In this document: piece by piece, positions 1 through 9,403 of the stretch
Layout of the letters: every line of letters starts with the position of its first letter
Position numbering within the stretch: the stretch's first letter is position 1
From: Paulinella micropora
Lineage: Eukaryota; Cercozoa; Imbricatea; Euglyphida; Paulinellidae
Assembly: GCA_019918135.1 (NCBI GenBank)
Contig: WBZZ01005983.1
Span: 46,001 to 110,000, forward strand
DNA length: 64,000 nucleotides
Direction of reading: 5' to 3'
Program-made: the position numbers and the translations under genes
The notes under the pieces: generated by a model
The model's database searches: none
Told to the model about the DNA's origin: nothing
What the model saw: the letters and a program-made list of their open reading frames with translations, nothing else

Positions 1-3000
1 GGCGAATTTGAGGAAAACTTCAACAAGAGAAAACAAAAGGGAATGTAAAGTAGTAGAGTTGAAATCTAGGCGAGACAATAGATTAAACTCTCTTACATAC
101 GACAAGAAAGGATTAGACATAAACTTTTATGATACTGACGCATTAGAGCGAGAGGTTCTACTTCCTATACTATTAGATGCGAAAAGAAATAGTATGACAG
201 GAAATGCTGATGTTCATATCACTACAACATACATAACAGACCACGAAGAATTAAATAGATATTATAAAAAGAAAACATTTAACTCTTTTCAAATACAAAA
301 CTATAATGATTTTATTGAAATGTTGAATGAGTTTAACATAAGCAATATTGAAGCATCTGGATTAGGTTAGGACAGAATCATTGAATATGCTAAGGTAGTA
401 GTAGTTCAAGAAAACGGAGGAGGATGCTATGAGGGAAAATACAAAAGCAGACAAACGAAATATGAGGAAAGTATATTAATATCTCCCGCTAGCAAAAATA
501 ATAATTGCTTATTCTTCCTTTGTAAAGACATTCTTAATATGTCACTTATTAACAGAAAAAGATGTAATGATATTAGAGAACAATTCAACCTTTCTAATGA
601 TTGCCCTATAACATTCTCTACCGCAGTAAAAATCCTTAATACTTTGATAAAGGCAGGAAAGACATACGAAATAACAAATTCTCTAACAAAGGAGACAATA
701 AGCACAAACGAAATAGGAGAAGCGGATATTATGATTTACTTAGAGAATAACCACTATTTTGGATTAATTAAAAGATGTAAAAAGAAATGTGAAAAATGCT
801 TAACTAAGTATTTTACTAAACATACTTGTAATCCAAAAGTTATTAATTATGCGAATAGAGAAATATTAAAGAATGGAAAGAGACATTTAATAACGAAGTC
901 TCATAAAGAAAAATATAATAACAAAGATGAAGTTCTTCATTACGACCTAGAAACTTTTAGAAATAACACGCTCGCTGACGGCTTTGATATTCACGACTGC
1001 TATATAGTCGGATATACTCAAGGGACGGAAGGATTTAAATATTATGCTGGTATTGATTGTATTTCTAAATTTCTTGATTTAGTCTTAGAGAGGAAGAAAA
1101 TTAGCAATAGAATGGGCTAACAAACAACTACACAACCCAGTCAAGAAAGTAGCAGGAGTAAGAAAAAAGAGAAATAAAGATGAAGAACCACCAATTTTAT
1201 ATGTGAATGGTTTTAACGGGGCGAACTTTGACCACTACTTTATTAAACAGGAATTAATAAGAAGAGGTATCAAACCAAAATCTCACATGATTAATAACTG
1301 CTCAATAATCTCTTTACAATTTGAAAATATTAAAATGTGGGATATGTGTAAGCATACTCAGGGGACGTTAAAAGAAAACTTAGAAAATATGAAATGCAAA
1401 ACTCTTAAAGGAGATTTGGACCACGACAAGGCATCTACTTGGGAAACAATGAGTGAAGAATTAAGAAATAAGTGTCTTGAATATTTGAAGTGTGATGTTA
1501 TGGGGTTAAAAGAGTTATATGACAAAATAAACAGAGATATTTGAAAAACACTCGGTGAATTTAACTTCATATATTTCAACTTCAAGCCTGGCTTTCAATA
1601 TCTGGAAGAAAATGATTGATGGTAAGCACGATGTAAGACTTCCAACTATTGAACTAGAGAAAGCGTTTAGAAAGCGGTTATCGGAGCAAGAACATATCCA
1701 AGCAAAAAAAGATTTATTTCAAATCAATACAATGACTACTTAGCAGGGAAAATCACATTTGATGAATTAACCGATTATTTAGTTGATGCGGATGTCGTAT
1801 CTTTATACCCAACAGCGATGCTTAATTTATTCATGGTTGGAGAAATTAAGATGCTATCGCACCATTTGATTATAATAATCTTCCTATCGGTATTTACAAT
1901 GTTGATTATATCTCACCAAAAGACATATTACATTCAAGAATAGGACAGAGAAATAAAATTGGTTCATTAAAGTGGAATTTAGCCGATATGAAAGACCAAT
2001 GGCTTACAAGTATTGACATTGAAGATATTGTTAAGGAAGGCTACGATATAACAATTCATAAAGGATAATATACAGAGGAGGCAGAACCAGTTTTCAAATA
2101 ATATATATTAGAAATGTTTAAGGCGAAAGAGAATAGCGAGAAAGGCACACCGCAATATTTATTAGCCAAACTATTTATGAATTAGTTATACGGAAAGATG
2201 ATACAACGACCTATTCCAACAGAAGCAGAATATATTAAATCAAATGAGGAGTATTGGAAATTTTGGACGAAAAATTATATATCCGATGTGGTTGAATTCA
2301 AAGATAAAGACGAAAACAAACTTTGGCACGTATCTGGAATTCCTAGAAATGAAGTAATAATTGAAGAAAGTATTACAAAGCCTTCTCACTACGGAGCATT
2401 TATTCTAGCATATAGTAGGCGTATTATGTATAACTACATAAAAGAGGCTAATCCAAATAAAGACATAGAGGCTGATTTCTATTACACCGATACCGATAGT
2501 TTAGTGTTGCATGTTAGGTTCGCCAAACTAATCAAAAGACTTGGTGATAAATCTCTTGGAGGAATAACGGATGACTTAGGAGATTGCTGTAAGATAATAA
2601 GAGGAATATGGATTGCTCCTAAATGGTATATGTTAGAATTTACAACGAATGAAGCCTTTCTCCCTTACCTTACTAAGAATGATTTGAAACATAAAGACAA
2701 AGGTGTTCATATAATTGAATGCTACGAAAACGAAGGAGTAAAAAAGAGATACTACCACCTCAGAGGTAAGGGGTTGAATTCAAAAGGCTTGAATCCAGAA
2801 GTATATGAAAAGATGGATGTAGGTGAAAACATTGAAAATGTTAGAGATTTTCAAATGAAGAAAATTCATTTATCACGAAATAGCAAACAGCAAAACATTA
2901 ACCATGTCAGCATAGTTCATACTACAAACATAAAAAAGAAAGTTAATGATAATAAATGGTGCGGTCGTGAGTTTATCAACAAAAATGATAGTATCCCTCA

Positions 3001-3022
3001 CGGCTTCCATATCCGCTCCTAG
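1..3022 (+). pseudogene. polB: Family B DNA polymerase, copy A, broken and 5'-truncated by window edge
   Basis: This is the same gene as 9404-12484, entering from the left edge. It would be the protein-primed replicative polymerase of the virus. Visible pieces are the N-terminal region to a TAG at 368-370, the exonuclease region with DLET (near 950) and NGFNGANFDHYF (near 1215), the third exonuclease motif YLKCDVMGLKELY (near 1490), palm motif A DADVVSLYPTAM (near 1790), and motif C YYTDTDSLV (near 2485). The frame changes at least three times and several stops interrupt it (370, 1118, 1743, 2068, near 2100, near 2185). Every major lesion is also present in copy B. It cannot make an active polymerase as read. 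Confidence 0.9.
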
Positions 3023-3031
3023 ATTAATGAT

Positions 3032-3091
3032 AGATATTTGACAATTTCACTCTCATTCGCTTCGCTCATTCTCGTTTATTGTCAAACATCG
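3032..3091. repeat. Palindromic intergenic repeat (TTTGACAAT stem)
   Basis: The ends pair as TTTGACAAT/ATTGTCAAA around an inner CATTCGCTTCGCTCATT loop. It lies just after the polymerase stop. It is one of the covarying palindrome family and a candidate transcript-end hairpin. Confidence 0.85.
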
Positions 3092-3175
3092 AAACCATTA
3101 AAGCAAAAAGCGATGCTCACAAATATCAATTAATTAATTTTTTTCTATAATTTTTTTACCAGTCTATATAGACCA

Positions 3176-3463
3176 ATGACCACCCTCACTAGACCATGTG
3201 AGAAGTTTGAGAAACTCTCTATTGAAAATAAAAAAGAAACATTTTCTCTTACCGACGTTAAAAAGATAATTACTGACGAAATTCAAATGATTGAAAATGC
3301 ACGGGCAGGCAAGCCAAAGGATACTTTTCCATTTGGTAAGTATAAAGGTAAGAAAATTCAAGATGTAGCGGTTATTGATAAGCCATACCTTGAATGGGTT
3401 ATGAAACAGCCGTGGTTTGATAAATTTACGGACATTAAAAGTGAAGTAAAAAAATACATTTAA
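3176..3463 (+). CDS. ExoX-C-terminal-like small protein, copy A
   Basis: This 95-residue protein is identical to the one at 12638-12925. The second half has the pattern FPFGKYKGKKIQDV then KPYLEWVMKQPWF, which resembles the small ExoX-like C-terminal / DUF3820 fold found alone or fused to DNA-processing proteins. The first half is charged and probably helical. It follows the polymerase on the same strand, so a replication or repair role is plausible but is inference. The reading frame is intact here. Confidence 0.65.
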   Translation: MTTLTRPCEKFEKLSIENKKETFSLTDVKKIITDEIQMIENARAGKPKDTFPFGKYKGKKIQDVAVIDKPYLEWVMKQPWFDKFTDIKSEVKKYI

Positions 3464-3490
3464 TAAAAATTATTTTGTAGTATAAATAAG

Positions 3491-3922
3491 ATGACCGACC
3501 TGAACACCAAACAGGACTACTTGAATGAAATTGAAAAATGGAGCCTTGACAGCGAAATTAAGAAACCTTCAATTAAATGGACTAAGCCTGATATTGTTTC
3601 TTTCTATGAGCAATATAAGCCAAGGGATGACAATGTGAAAGTAGTTATACCGCCATTGCAAGATAAATCAACATTTGCCATAACGGACAAAGAAGAAAGC
3701 ACACCTTTTAAGACAACTGATTTAAAAGAGACTGGAATTACCGAAATAAAGGCTAATGTAGGCGAAGAGATAGCACAAAATGAAACCGATATTTTTCTAC
3801 AATATGGTAAGTATAAAAAAATGAAAATTGAAGATGTTGCTAAGATTGATAAACCATACCTTGAATATTTAATTCAACAACCTTATTTTAATAGTAAAGA
3901 TGCGGTAAAAAAATATTTGTGA
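3491..3922 (+). CDS. Second ExoX-C-terminal-like protein, copy A (intact)
   Basis: This is a 143-residue protein with a lysine-rich N-terminal half (KWTKPDIVSFYEQYKPRDD) and a C-terminal LQYGKYKKMKIEDV...KPYLEYLIQQPYF module paralogous to its upstream neighbour 27 bp away. The pair looks like a tandem duplication that diverged. The copy at 12953 is broken by one extra A, so this copy preserves the full-length version. Function is unknown. Family assignment rests on the GKYK...PYLE pattern only. Confidence 0.6.
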   Translation: MTDLNTKQDYLNEIEKWSLDSEIKKPSIKWTKPDIVSFYEQYKPRDDNVKVVIPPLQDKSTFAITDKEESTPFKTTDLKETGITEIKANVGEEIAQNETDIFLQYGKYKKMKIEDVAKIDKPYLEYLIQQPYFNSKDAVKKYL

Positions 3923-3972
3923 TGATATTACATCGCTTTCCGCTTATTATTTTTTTTATTATTTACTTTTAA

Positions 3973-4026
3973 ACGATGTTTGCAAAACACACGGGAGCGT
4001 AGCGAGAGTGTGAATTTGCAAATATC
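3973..4026. repeat. Palindromic intergenic repeat (TTTGCAAA stem)
   Basis: Outer arms TTTGCAAA/TTTGCAAA and inner ACAC/GTGT pairs form an imperfect hairpin between convergent genes (plus-strand 3491-3922 and the minus-strand fragment beginning at 4027). Copy B is at 13435-13487. Confidence 0.85.
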
Positions 4027-4149
4027 TATTGATCCTCTACGAAGTTAGCGATAATATTGACATTTCCTCCTCCACCAGCAGAGACAGACTTCTGCGTAAA
4101 AGTTAATACATCACTCGGCGATAGGTATATATCATAACTTCTAAAATTG
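4027..4149 (-). pseudogene. 3' end fragment of structural gene (as 13489-14726)
   Basis: About 40 C-terminal codons match the end of the minus-strand gene at 13489. They end abruptly at 4149, where fibre-gene sequence starts. Everything between the equivalents of 13612 and the fibre gene (capsid genes, protease, ATPase) is missing from this copy, so this is a deletion junction. Confidence 0.85.
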
Positions 4150-4170
4150 CGAGATTAGCGAGATTAGCGA

Positions 4171-5152
4171 GACCACCGAACCATCAACTGCGAGATTAGC
4201 GAGATTAATTCCATTATACGTAGAAGCCTCCTGTCATACTAGCAGTGCCGTCTAATCTAAGAAAGGGTGGTGTAGTGTTTCTCCATTGCCCCGTGCTATA
4301 AATGAGTAATTGATTATCTGCGGGGAAGCCTGTTATTGTCACATCGCTGTGGCTATCTATACTTCCACCTGCTGAAACTTTATTATTATGACCTTATGTT
4401 CAAATATCCATTCATCAACATTTTTTGTATTCAGTAAATTTACTCCTGTTATATTCAAATATCCGCCCATACTAATATTACCGAATTCATCAACAATTAT
4501 CGGAAATGTTTATTTACCCAGTTTATTGAATTATATGTGAGATAACTATTAGTGGCTATTGGTGCGGTTATGACCACATCTGAAAGTGTATCAATTGAAC
4601 CGAGGGTGGTATTCCTCCATTTACCATCTACATCGTTGTATGTTAAGTATTGACCGACCACTGGTGCAAATATGTTAGCGTCAATCAGATTGTATAGACT
4701 GGTTTGGTGCGGATTGGATGTATTAGAGCGGTGTTGAGTTGAGGCTTTGGCTTCGTCGTTGTCCCTTACTCGTTGCTCTGTATAGTATAAATTTTTTCCT
4801 TCTTTGATGTCGGTTGTTGATTCTAAAGCGAGACGTGTGTCAAAGCGGTTATCAGTCCAATAATAATTAAGTCATTCTTTTAGGTTAGTTGTTGATTTTA
4901 AAGCGAGACGTGTGTCAAAACGGTTATCAGTCCAATAATAATTAAGTCCTTCTTTTAGGTCAGTTGTGCTTTTGGTAGCCAGTCGTGTATCAAATCGCCC
5001 GCCAGTATAATAAAGATTTATTGGGTCGGCATCTTCTGGTACTCTGTCTGTGTTTAAACCTACTATGTTTGTGTTGGTAAGGTCAAGGTTAAGTATATTA
5101 GACTATCAACAGCCAACTCATTAAGGCCAAGTAATGATTTATATTGCGACAT
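4171..5152 (-). pseudogene. Fibre protein N-terminal part, left arm, broken
   Basis: The ATG at 5152 begins SQYKSLLGLNELAVDSL, the same start as the fibres at 23087 and 27369. A missing base a few codons later shifts the frame, and further lesions follow. Tandem units of the type RFDTRLALKSTTDLKEG/NLYYT are visible, as in phage tail fibres with NLYYT repeats. The gene stops at the arm edge after the 'SGQWRNTTPPF' repeat region. It is divergent from the charged-protein gene at 5230. The identical lesions in the right arm show it decayed before the arms were made. Confidence 0.85.
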
Positions 5153-5229
5153 TATATTAATTAATTATTAAAAAATTAATTTTATTTTTGTTAAATTATA
5201 GCAACAAAGATTAAAACCATATCTAAATT

Positions 5230-5709
5230 ATGCAGTCAAAGGAAACATCAAAGGAAAATTGGAAGAAGGCTGTTCAAGCAAATAGAGAAAATGCTAAACG
5301 GCGAAAGGACGAATGGGCTCGCGAACGGCTCCGCAAGAAGGGGGAACTGACAGATAAGACAATAGATAAAATAATTGAAACTGATGCTGAGTTAAGTGTT
5401 GCTAAGGAAATACTTGCAAAACCCGAAATCGTAGAAGACGAAAGCGACAGCGACAGCGGAATTGATATGTCTGAGGTTATTGCTAATCATATGCTTAGAA
5501 AGATAAAAAAGAATGCTAAAAAACCTAAGAAGAAAACCGCAACCCAAGAAGAAGAAGAAAGTGAGAGTAAAGTGAAGATTATGAAACAACAGGCGGAAAA
5601 CAGCGAGGCGGCAAAAAACGAAGTGAAAAAATATCAGTCAATGTATATAACAATACACCAAAGAGTAAAGAAAAAAGTCAAGAGGCAGATAAAGTATTTC
5701 TTAAATTCT
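5230..5709 (+). pseudogene. Charged helical protein upstream of integrase, left arm, frameshifted end
   Basis: A Lys/Glu-rich protein begins QSKETSKENWKKAVQANREN, paralogous to the 27606-28145 gene (PSPEASRKNWGSAVEGIKAK). Residues 60-90 are acidic (DESDSDSG) and 100-120 basic. The open frame runs on to 5796, but those last codons read through a palindromic repeat. In another frame the sequence ends VFLKF then TAA at about 5709, matching the CFLKF end of the paralogue, so a frameshift near the end is likely. It sits 60-150 bp before the integrase in every cassette, which suggests a partner or regulator. I do not recognise a family. Confidence 0.7.
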
Positions 5710-5713
5710 AATT

Positions 5714-5774
5714 ATATTCATCAACTTCACTTCTATCTGTCTTCGACAGATTTCTCGTTTGTTGATGAACATCG
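5714..5774. repeat. Palindromic repeat (TTCATCAAC stem)
   Basis: Outer arms TTCATCAAC/GTTGATGAA surround an inner perfect hairpin ATCTGTCTTCGACAGAT. It lies directly after the true end of the charged-protein gene. Mirror copy in the right arm near 33072-33132. Confidence 0.85.
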
Positions 5775-5811
5775 TATGGAGGTGATATTAATTTAAAATG
5801 AAATAAAAAAA

Positions 5812-5863
5812 CGATGTTTTAGAATAAGCGAGAGTGCGGAGCATGAAGCGCATGTCTAAATAT
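5812..5863. repeat. Palindromic repeat before integrase (TTTAGA stem)
   Basis: Arms are TTTTAGA and TCTAAATATC. It ends immediately before the integrase ATG at 5865. Mirror copy in the right arm near 32983-33034. Confidence 0.8.
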
Positions 5864-5864
5864 C

Positions 5865-6775
5865 ATGGACAACAAACATACGACTGCTAATATCAATCAA
5901 CAAAATTCTGACTCAGACAAAACGGATGAGGAACAAAAAAAAGATACAGCACAGGAAATATTTCGGCAGACAAAGCCCAGAACAAGGGGCACAACAATAT
6001 GGGCAGATAAAGTTTTAGATATGGTAAATGTTGATTTAATGGATATGACAAAAGTCACAACAAAAAATAAAAATTATAATTTTGCTTTGATTTGGATTGA
6101 TATTCATAGTCGGTATGCTTATGCAGTCCCGTTAAAAAATAAGTTTTCAACTACGGTCTTAGAAGCACTCACAAAACTACCAAAGCCCAAGGCATTTATC
6201 TCAGACAGCGGTGATGAATTTAAGGGAGCGGTTGGAGAATGGATGGATAATAATGGTTTTAATCATTTTAAGGTTGAAGTTGGAGACCATAATTCATTAG
6301 GTATTGTTGATATATTTGTAAGAACTCTACGAGAACAACTCCATGTTATATGGTCTTATAATTGTAACTTTGATTGGATAAATTACATTGAAGATGTTGT
6401 TTATTATTACAACAAAAAGAAGCACTCAACTATTAAGGCCTCACCACTTGAAGTATTTAATGGCACTGCTTCTAACAAGCAAGAACAATATGTAGATAAG
6501 AATTTATTTGATTTCAAAGAATGAGACAAGGTAAGAAAACTTAACAAAGAAGCACATATTAGAAAAGGGTGGTAAGACTTGGAGCAAACAAATATAAAGT
6601 AAAAGGCCGTAGGGGCTACCGGATTATATTAACAAATGATGAAGTCGTGCCACCAAGGAACTTATTAAAGACTGAGGCAGCCGAAGAAGACGACAACACA
6701 AAAGACGAACCGGATATTAATAAAGAATTTAAAAAAATTAACAAAGGAAAAGCAAACAAAGCATTTACTGAATAG
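5865..6775 (+). pseudogene. int: rve-type integrase, left arm (C-terminus frameshifted)
   Basis: Residues 1-219 hold a retroviral-type integrase core. WIDIHSRYAYAVPLKNK marks the central strand, SDSGDEF the second catalytic Asp, and GIVDIFVRTLREQL the helix that usually carries the catalytic Glu. Here the residue at the expected Glu is Asp (VD). The first Asp is in NVDLMDMT. A TGA at 6522-6524 and a frame change separate the C-terminal part (VKGRRGYRIILTNDEVVPPRNLL), an SH3-like tail also present in the 28152 integrase. It would insert the provirus into host DNA. The same lesions occur in the right arm. Only 50-60% similar to the core integrase by eye, so two integrase lineages coexist. Confidence 0.85.
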
Positions 6776-7014
6776 AGAACAAATTGACTCCTCAAACATA
6801 AAAACTAGCGATAGAATCCGAAAGAGGATCATTTTGGATTTGTAGTAAATTCTGTGGATTTGCCATATATGTTTGTCAGGATCGCTCCGCCAGATAAGAA
6901 ACCTTAGCCCACAAACACACCGAAACAAACGGACAGAATACCGCTGACTCGGTGATGACATAAATGTTCGAAAAACAGAAAAACAGAAAACAAAACATTC
7001 TTTTTGCTTGTTTC

Positions 7015-7143
7015 TCATTTTTGCCACGATACATATGCTCTATGTTTCAATGATTTCTCGTGTGTTTTTATAGTTGAAGGTAATGAAGAAACCATACGAC
7101 CACACCCGCATTGATACTTTTCATTTGCTTCTTCTGTGCCCAT
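7015..7143 (-). CDS. 42-residue C2H2-type zinc-finger peptide, left arm
   Basis: The peptide contains YQCGCGRMV then, 12-15 residues on, THEKSLKHRAY, a Cys-x-Cys...His-x5-His finger. It starts one base after the stop of the AP2-like ORF at 7381-7145, in another frame. At 8253-8700 both parts are joined in one reading frame order, so here they may be one gene split by a frameshift. A DNA-binding regulator is inferred. The identical copy in the right arm is at 31703-31831. Confidence 0.55.
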   Translation of the reverse strand: MGTEEANEKYQCGCGRMVSSLPSTIKTHEKSLKHRAYVSWQK

Positions 7144-7144
7144 G

Positions 7145-7381
7145 CTATGCTGTATTCTTGCTTTTTGATTTTTTATCATTATCCCACATTTCCCTTTTTG
7201 GTTTAATGTTTACATCATACCACTCCTGTGCCTGTTGTAATGCTTCTTCTTTCGTTCTCTTACTATTAATACAAAATTTTTTGCTATTTTGTTTTCCTTC
7301 CTCTGTCCATTTCACACAGACCATGTGCTTCTTTTCATTATTCATTACATACACACCTCCCTTTGAACAATACTTCGCCAT
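7145..7381 (-). CDS. AP2-like small protein, left arm
   Basis: This 78-residue protein shows VKWTEEGKQNSKKFCINSKR then TKEEALQQAQEWYD, the layout of AP2/ERF-like and integrase-DNA-binding-type three-strand plus helix modules. It begins MAKYCSKGGVYV. The same fold pattern is seen in 8253-8700, where a zinc finger follows. The exact duplicate lies at 31465-31701 in the right arm. The gene is nearest to the inner arm end and opposes the integrase. Fold assignment is by pattern only. Confidence 0.55.
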   Translation of the reverse strand: MAKYCSKGGVYVMNNEKKHMVCVKWTEEGKQNSKKFCINSKRTKEEALQQAQEWYDVNIKPKREMWDNDKKSKSKNTA

Positions 7382-8169
7382 TGTTGTCCTATATTTGTAT
7401 TAATTCTGTTCTTTAATATATAATTCTATAGCACACTTTCAATACAGAGCACTTTTTTTTTTTTTGGAAAAAGATAAGGGACTCAGGACACCACGAAAGA
7501 ATAAGAAAAGGGTGATAAGGACGCTTAGTATTAATAGTTTGTGAAAAAGTGTGATTTTCTAGTTTTGCTAGTTTTTGTTGATTAATAGGAGAGCGAAATA
7601 TGGTGAAATGAGTTAAATTTATGTAAATGAATATAAAGATAACTGTCCAATAGTAATACCCTTAGTAGTGACAGAGTCTGAGACAGACAGACAGACAGAC
7701 AGACGGACAGACAGTACTAGTATGAGACAGAGAGATAGAGAGACAGAAAGATTGACATGTACAGACAGAGAGGCAGACAGAGAGACAGACAGGCAGACAC
7801 AGTGACACACACGCATACACTCACACACACACTCACACACACACACACACACAGACACACACACACACACACAGACAGTGCGTGGAATCAAAAAGTATTT
7901 TTTGAGTAGTATAATATGAAATCTATGATGGTCGTTTTTCGTGCCTCAAAACAACCTCATAAATTTCATTTGACGCTTCCTATTGCTAGTTTGAACTTTC
8001 AATACGAAGCGTTAAAACAGCAAAATAAAAAATCAAAATTTCAATCAATACAAGCAAGCAAAATAAAGAAATCTCTCTTACTCTTAATCTCGCTTTTAAA
8101 TAAAAATAAAAATCAAGCAAAATTTTTTCCGCTTTACTTGTACTTTTAAATAAAAAACGAAATCAATAC
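7382..8169. repeat. Arm end: CA/CAGA microsatellite and AT-rich DNA, no gene
   Basis: Positions 7675-7875 are (ACAG)n, (AGAG)n and (AC)n runs. The rest is AT-rich with no convincing gene. A 77-codon frame at 7916-8149 exists in both arms but has low-complexity composition. The mirror is 30675-31440. Simple-sequence DNA at both inner arm ends may have served as recombination substrate. Confidence 0.8.
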
Positions 8170-8252
8170 CCATCCCCCCAACAGAGCACTGAGAGAAAAC
8201 ATTCCTATTTTTTAAATCATCATTTAAGCAATAAAAAATAGGTTAATATACA

Positions 8253-8700
8253 ATGAACACGAACAATCTAAGAAAGATTACGAAAGGTGGAATACAGATA
8301 AAAAAAATAAAGTTCTAATAGTTTGGAGAGAGGATGAAATAACGAAGGAGAAAACAATAGGAAGTAACAACAAGAGAACGAAGGAAGAAGCAGAACAACG
8401 ATCAAAAGAATTTTACGAAAAAGAAGTCTTAGCAAAATATGAAGAAGATAATAGGAATACTGATTATAAACAACTCAGAAAACAGAAGAATGCGGAATAT
8501 GTAAAGGAAAGAAGAAAACAGAAATATACATGTGTATGTGGTAAGGTAATAGGGATATATGGAAAATATCAACACGAAAATCAGATTTTCATAGAGACTA
8601 CTTCGCAGAGAAAGAAGAGGTTATGATAGGAGAACGTAAAGTTATTCGTATAATTCTTAGAAATGACGACATGGAAAGATATCATAAAAATAAAATGTAA
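8253..8700 (+). pseudogene. AP2-like plus zinc-finger regulator, frameshifted
   Basis: The conserved frame reads KNKVLIVWREDEITKEKTIG, KRTKEEAEQRSKEFYEKEVL, then a basic linker and TCVCGKVIGIYGKYQHE. One A is missing near 8580. In the shifted frame the finger's SDFHRDYF and a C-terminal tail follow to TAA at 8698-8700. The ATG at 8253 is one base out of frame. It is homologous to the split pair at 7015-7381, with the two modules in one protein. It is the first gene inside the left arm. Predicted DNA-binding regulator, now broken by single-base losses. Confidence 0.6.
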
Positions 8701-8737
8701 AACAATTTAAAGAAATAAATATTATTACTTATATAAT
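8690..8737 (+). promoter_or_regulatory. Putative AT-rich viral promoter (copy 1)
   Basis: TAAAACAATTTAAAGAAATA followed by AAT, TATTACTTATAT and then the ATG at 8738. Nearly the same string precedes the ATG at 9062, and a weaker version the polymerase ATG at 9404, so it is a candidate early promoter. Confidence 0.5.
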
Positions 8738-9013
8738 ATGTCTTTTTTAATCATACAAGCGGACAAGGAATTGAAAGAATTATACAACTTACATTTTCCA
8801 GAAGCATTAGCAGACGATAAAAGGATTAAGAAATACACTAGAAGAGAAACGCTTCAACGATATAGCAAAGCCTTTAAGTTTTGGGATAAACAGAAAAACA
8901 AAGCATTAGAGACTCCAACAATGTTGAATATTCACAAATTGCAAATTTGTGAAGAAGCAATCGCACAACTTGAATTAAGGGTGATGATTGTATTAAATAA
9001 TAATTTAATTTAA
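8738..9013 (+). CDS. Hypothetical helical protein, 91 residues
   Basis: This intact small protein begins MSFLIIQADKELKELYNLHF, is rich in Lys, Glu and Leu and is predicted to be mostly helical. It has no motif I recognise. It follows a conserved upstream AT-rich motif and precedes another small basic gene and the polymerase, all on the plus strand, so it is probably part of an early block. Confidence 0.5.
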   Translation: MSFLIIQADKELKELYNLHFPEALADDKRIKKYTRRETLQRYSKAFKFWDKQKNKALETPTMLNIHKLQICEEAIAQLELRVMIVLNNNLI

Positions 9014-9061
9014 AATGTAAAACCATTTAAAGAAATAAATTATATTACTTATAATATAGAT
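9011..9061 (+). promoter_or_regulatory. Putative AT-rich viral promoter (copy 2)
   Basis: AAAATGTAAAACCATTTAAA then GAAATAAAT and TATTACTTATAAT, nearly identical to 8690-8737, immediately before the ATG at 9062. Confidence 0.5.
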
Positions 9062-9235
9062 ATGGGGAGACACAAGAAATATCTCACACCTGAGGACAAA
9101 CGAAAGGCTAACTCCGAAAAGGCTCTTGCATATTAAAAGAAATAAGGATGAAACTAATCAAAAGAGGAAGTAGCAATTAAAAGAACGAAACAGAAAACTT
9201 AAAGAATATGAAGAAATGAAGGCGAGAGGAGTATA
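9062..9235 (+). pseudogene. Small basic helical protein remnant
   Basis: It begins MGRHKKYLTPEDKRKANSEK and stops at 9134-9136. Downstream frames continue with NKDETNQKRK, a TAG, and QLKERNRKLKEYEEMKARGV to TAA near 9235. The pattern is that of short basic helical proteins common in PLVs and large algal viruses (GRxxKYLTxEEKKxA). It is broken by one frameshift and at least one stop. Function unknown; the charge suggests nucleic-acid binding. Confidence 0.5.
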
Positions 9236-9403
9236 AAAAAACAAAAAAACGAAAAATGATTTTTTTTGCCTAAGTTGAATTTCATGTTAATTCAACTTAT
9301 GAATGAATTTCATGTTAAAGGTGAGACAATCTTATATATAAAAAGTAAAACAATTTAATTTATTTTCATTATTTTTATATCCTCACTAATATAAAAGTAA
9401 AAT

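Larger units (their letters stand above)
1..4149. repeat. Direct repeat copy A (partner 9463-13612)
   Basis: This block repeats 9463-13612 in the same orientation with roughly ten base differences seen by eye. Both copies share the same internal stops and frameshifts in the polymerase gene, so duplication followed decay. Differences include T/A in the codon for Phe/Tyr near 1320 and a run of 7 A (copy A) against 8 A (copy B) near 3817/13280. The left limit is the window edge. The right limit is where the 3' end of a minus-strand structural gene stops and fibre-gene sequence begins. Confidence 0.95.
4171..8169. repeat. Left 4.0-kb inverted arm (partner 30675-34673)
   Basis: The reverse complement of 30675-34673 matches with only a few substitutions and short indels. 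The inner edge is at the shared string AAATCAATAC and the outer edge at GACCACCGAACC. Inside lie the fibre start, charged protein, integrase and AP2/zinc-finger genes, then a CA-type microsatellite. It could be the long terminal inverted repeat of one 30.5-kb element, or the end of a second provirus copy meeting a third in opposite orientation. Confidence 0.93.

Noticed and set aside
7619-7891. 90-codon Cys/Val/Ser-rich frame, also at 30977-31228
   Set aside because: Direct translation of the CA/CAGA microsatellite.
7916-8149. 77-codon frame conserved in both inverted arms
   Set aside because: Conservation is explained by the arm duplication. The product is low-complexity and the frame ends differ between arms.
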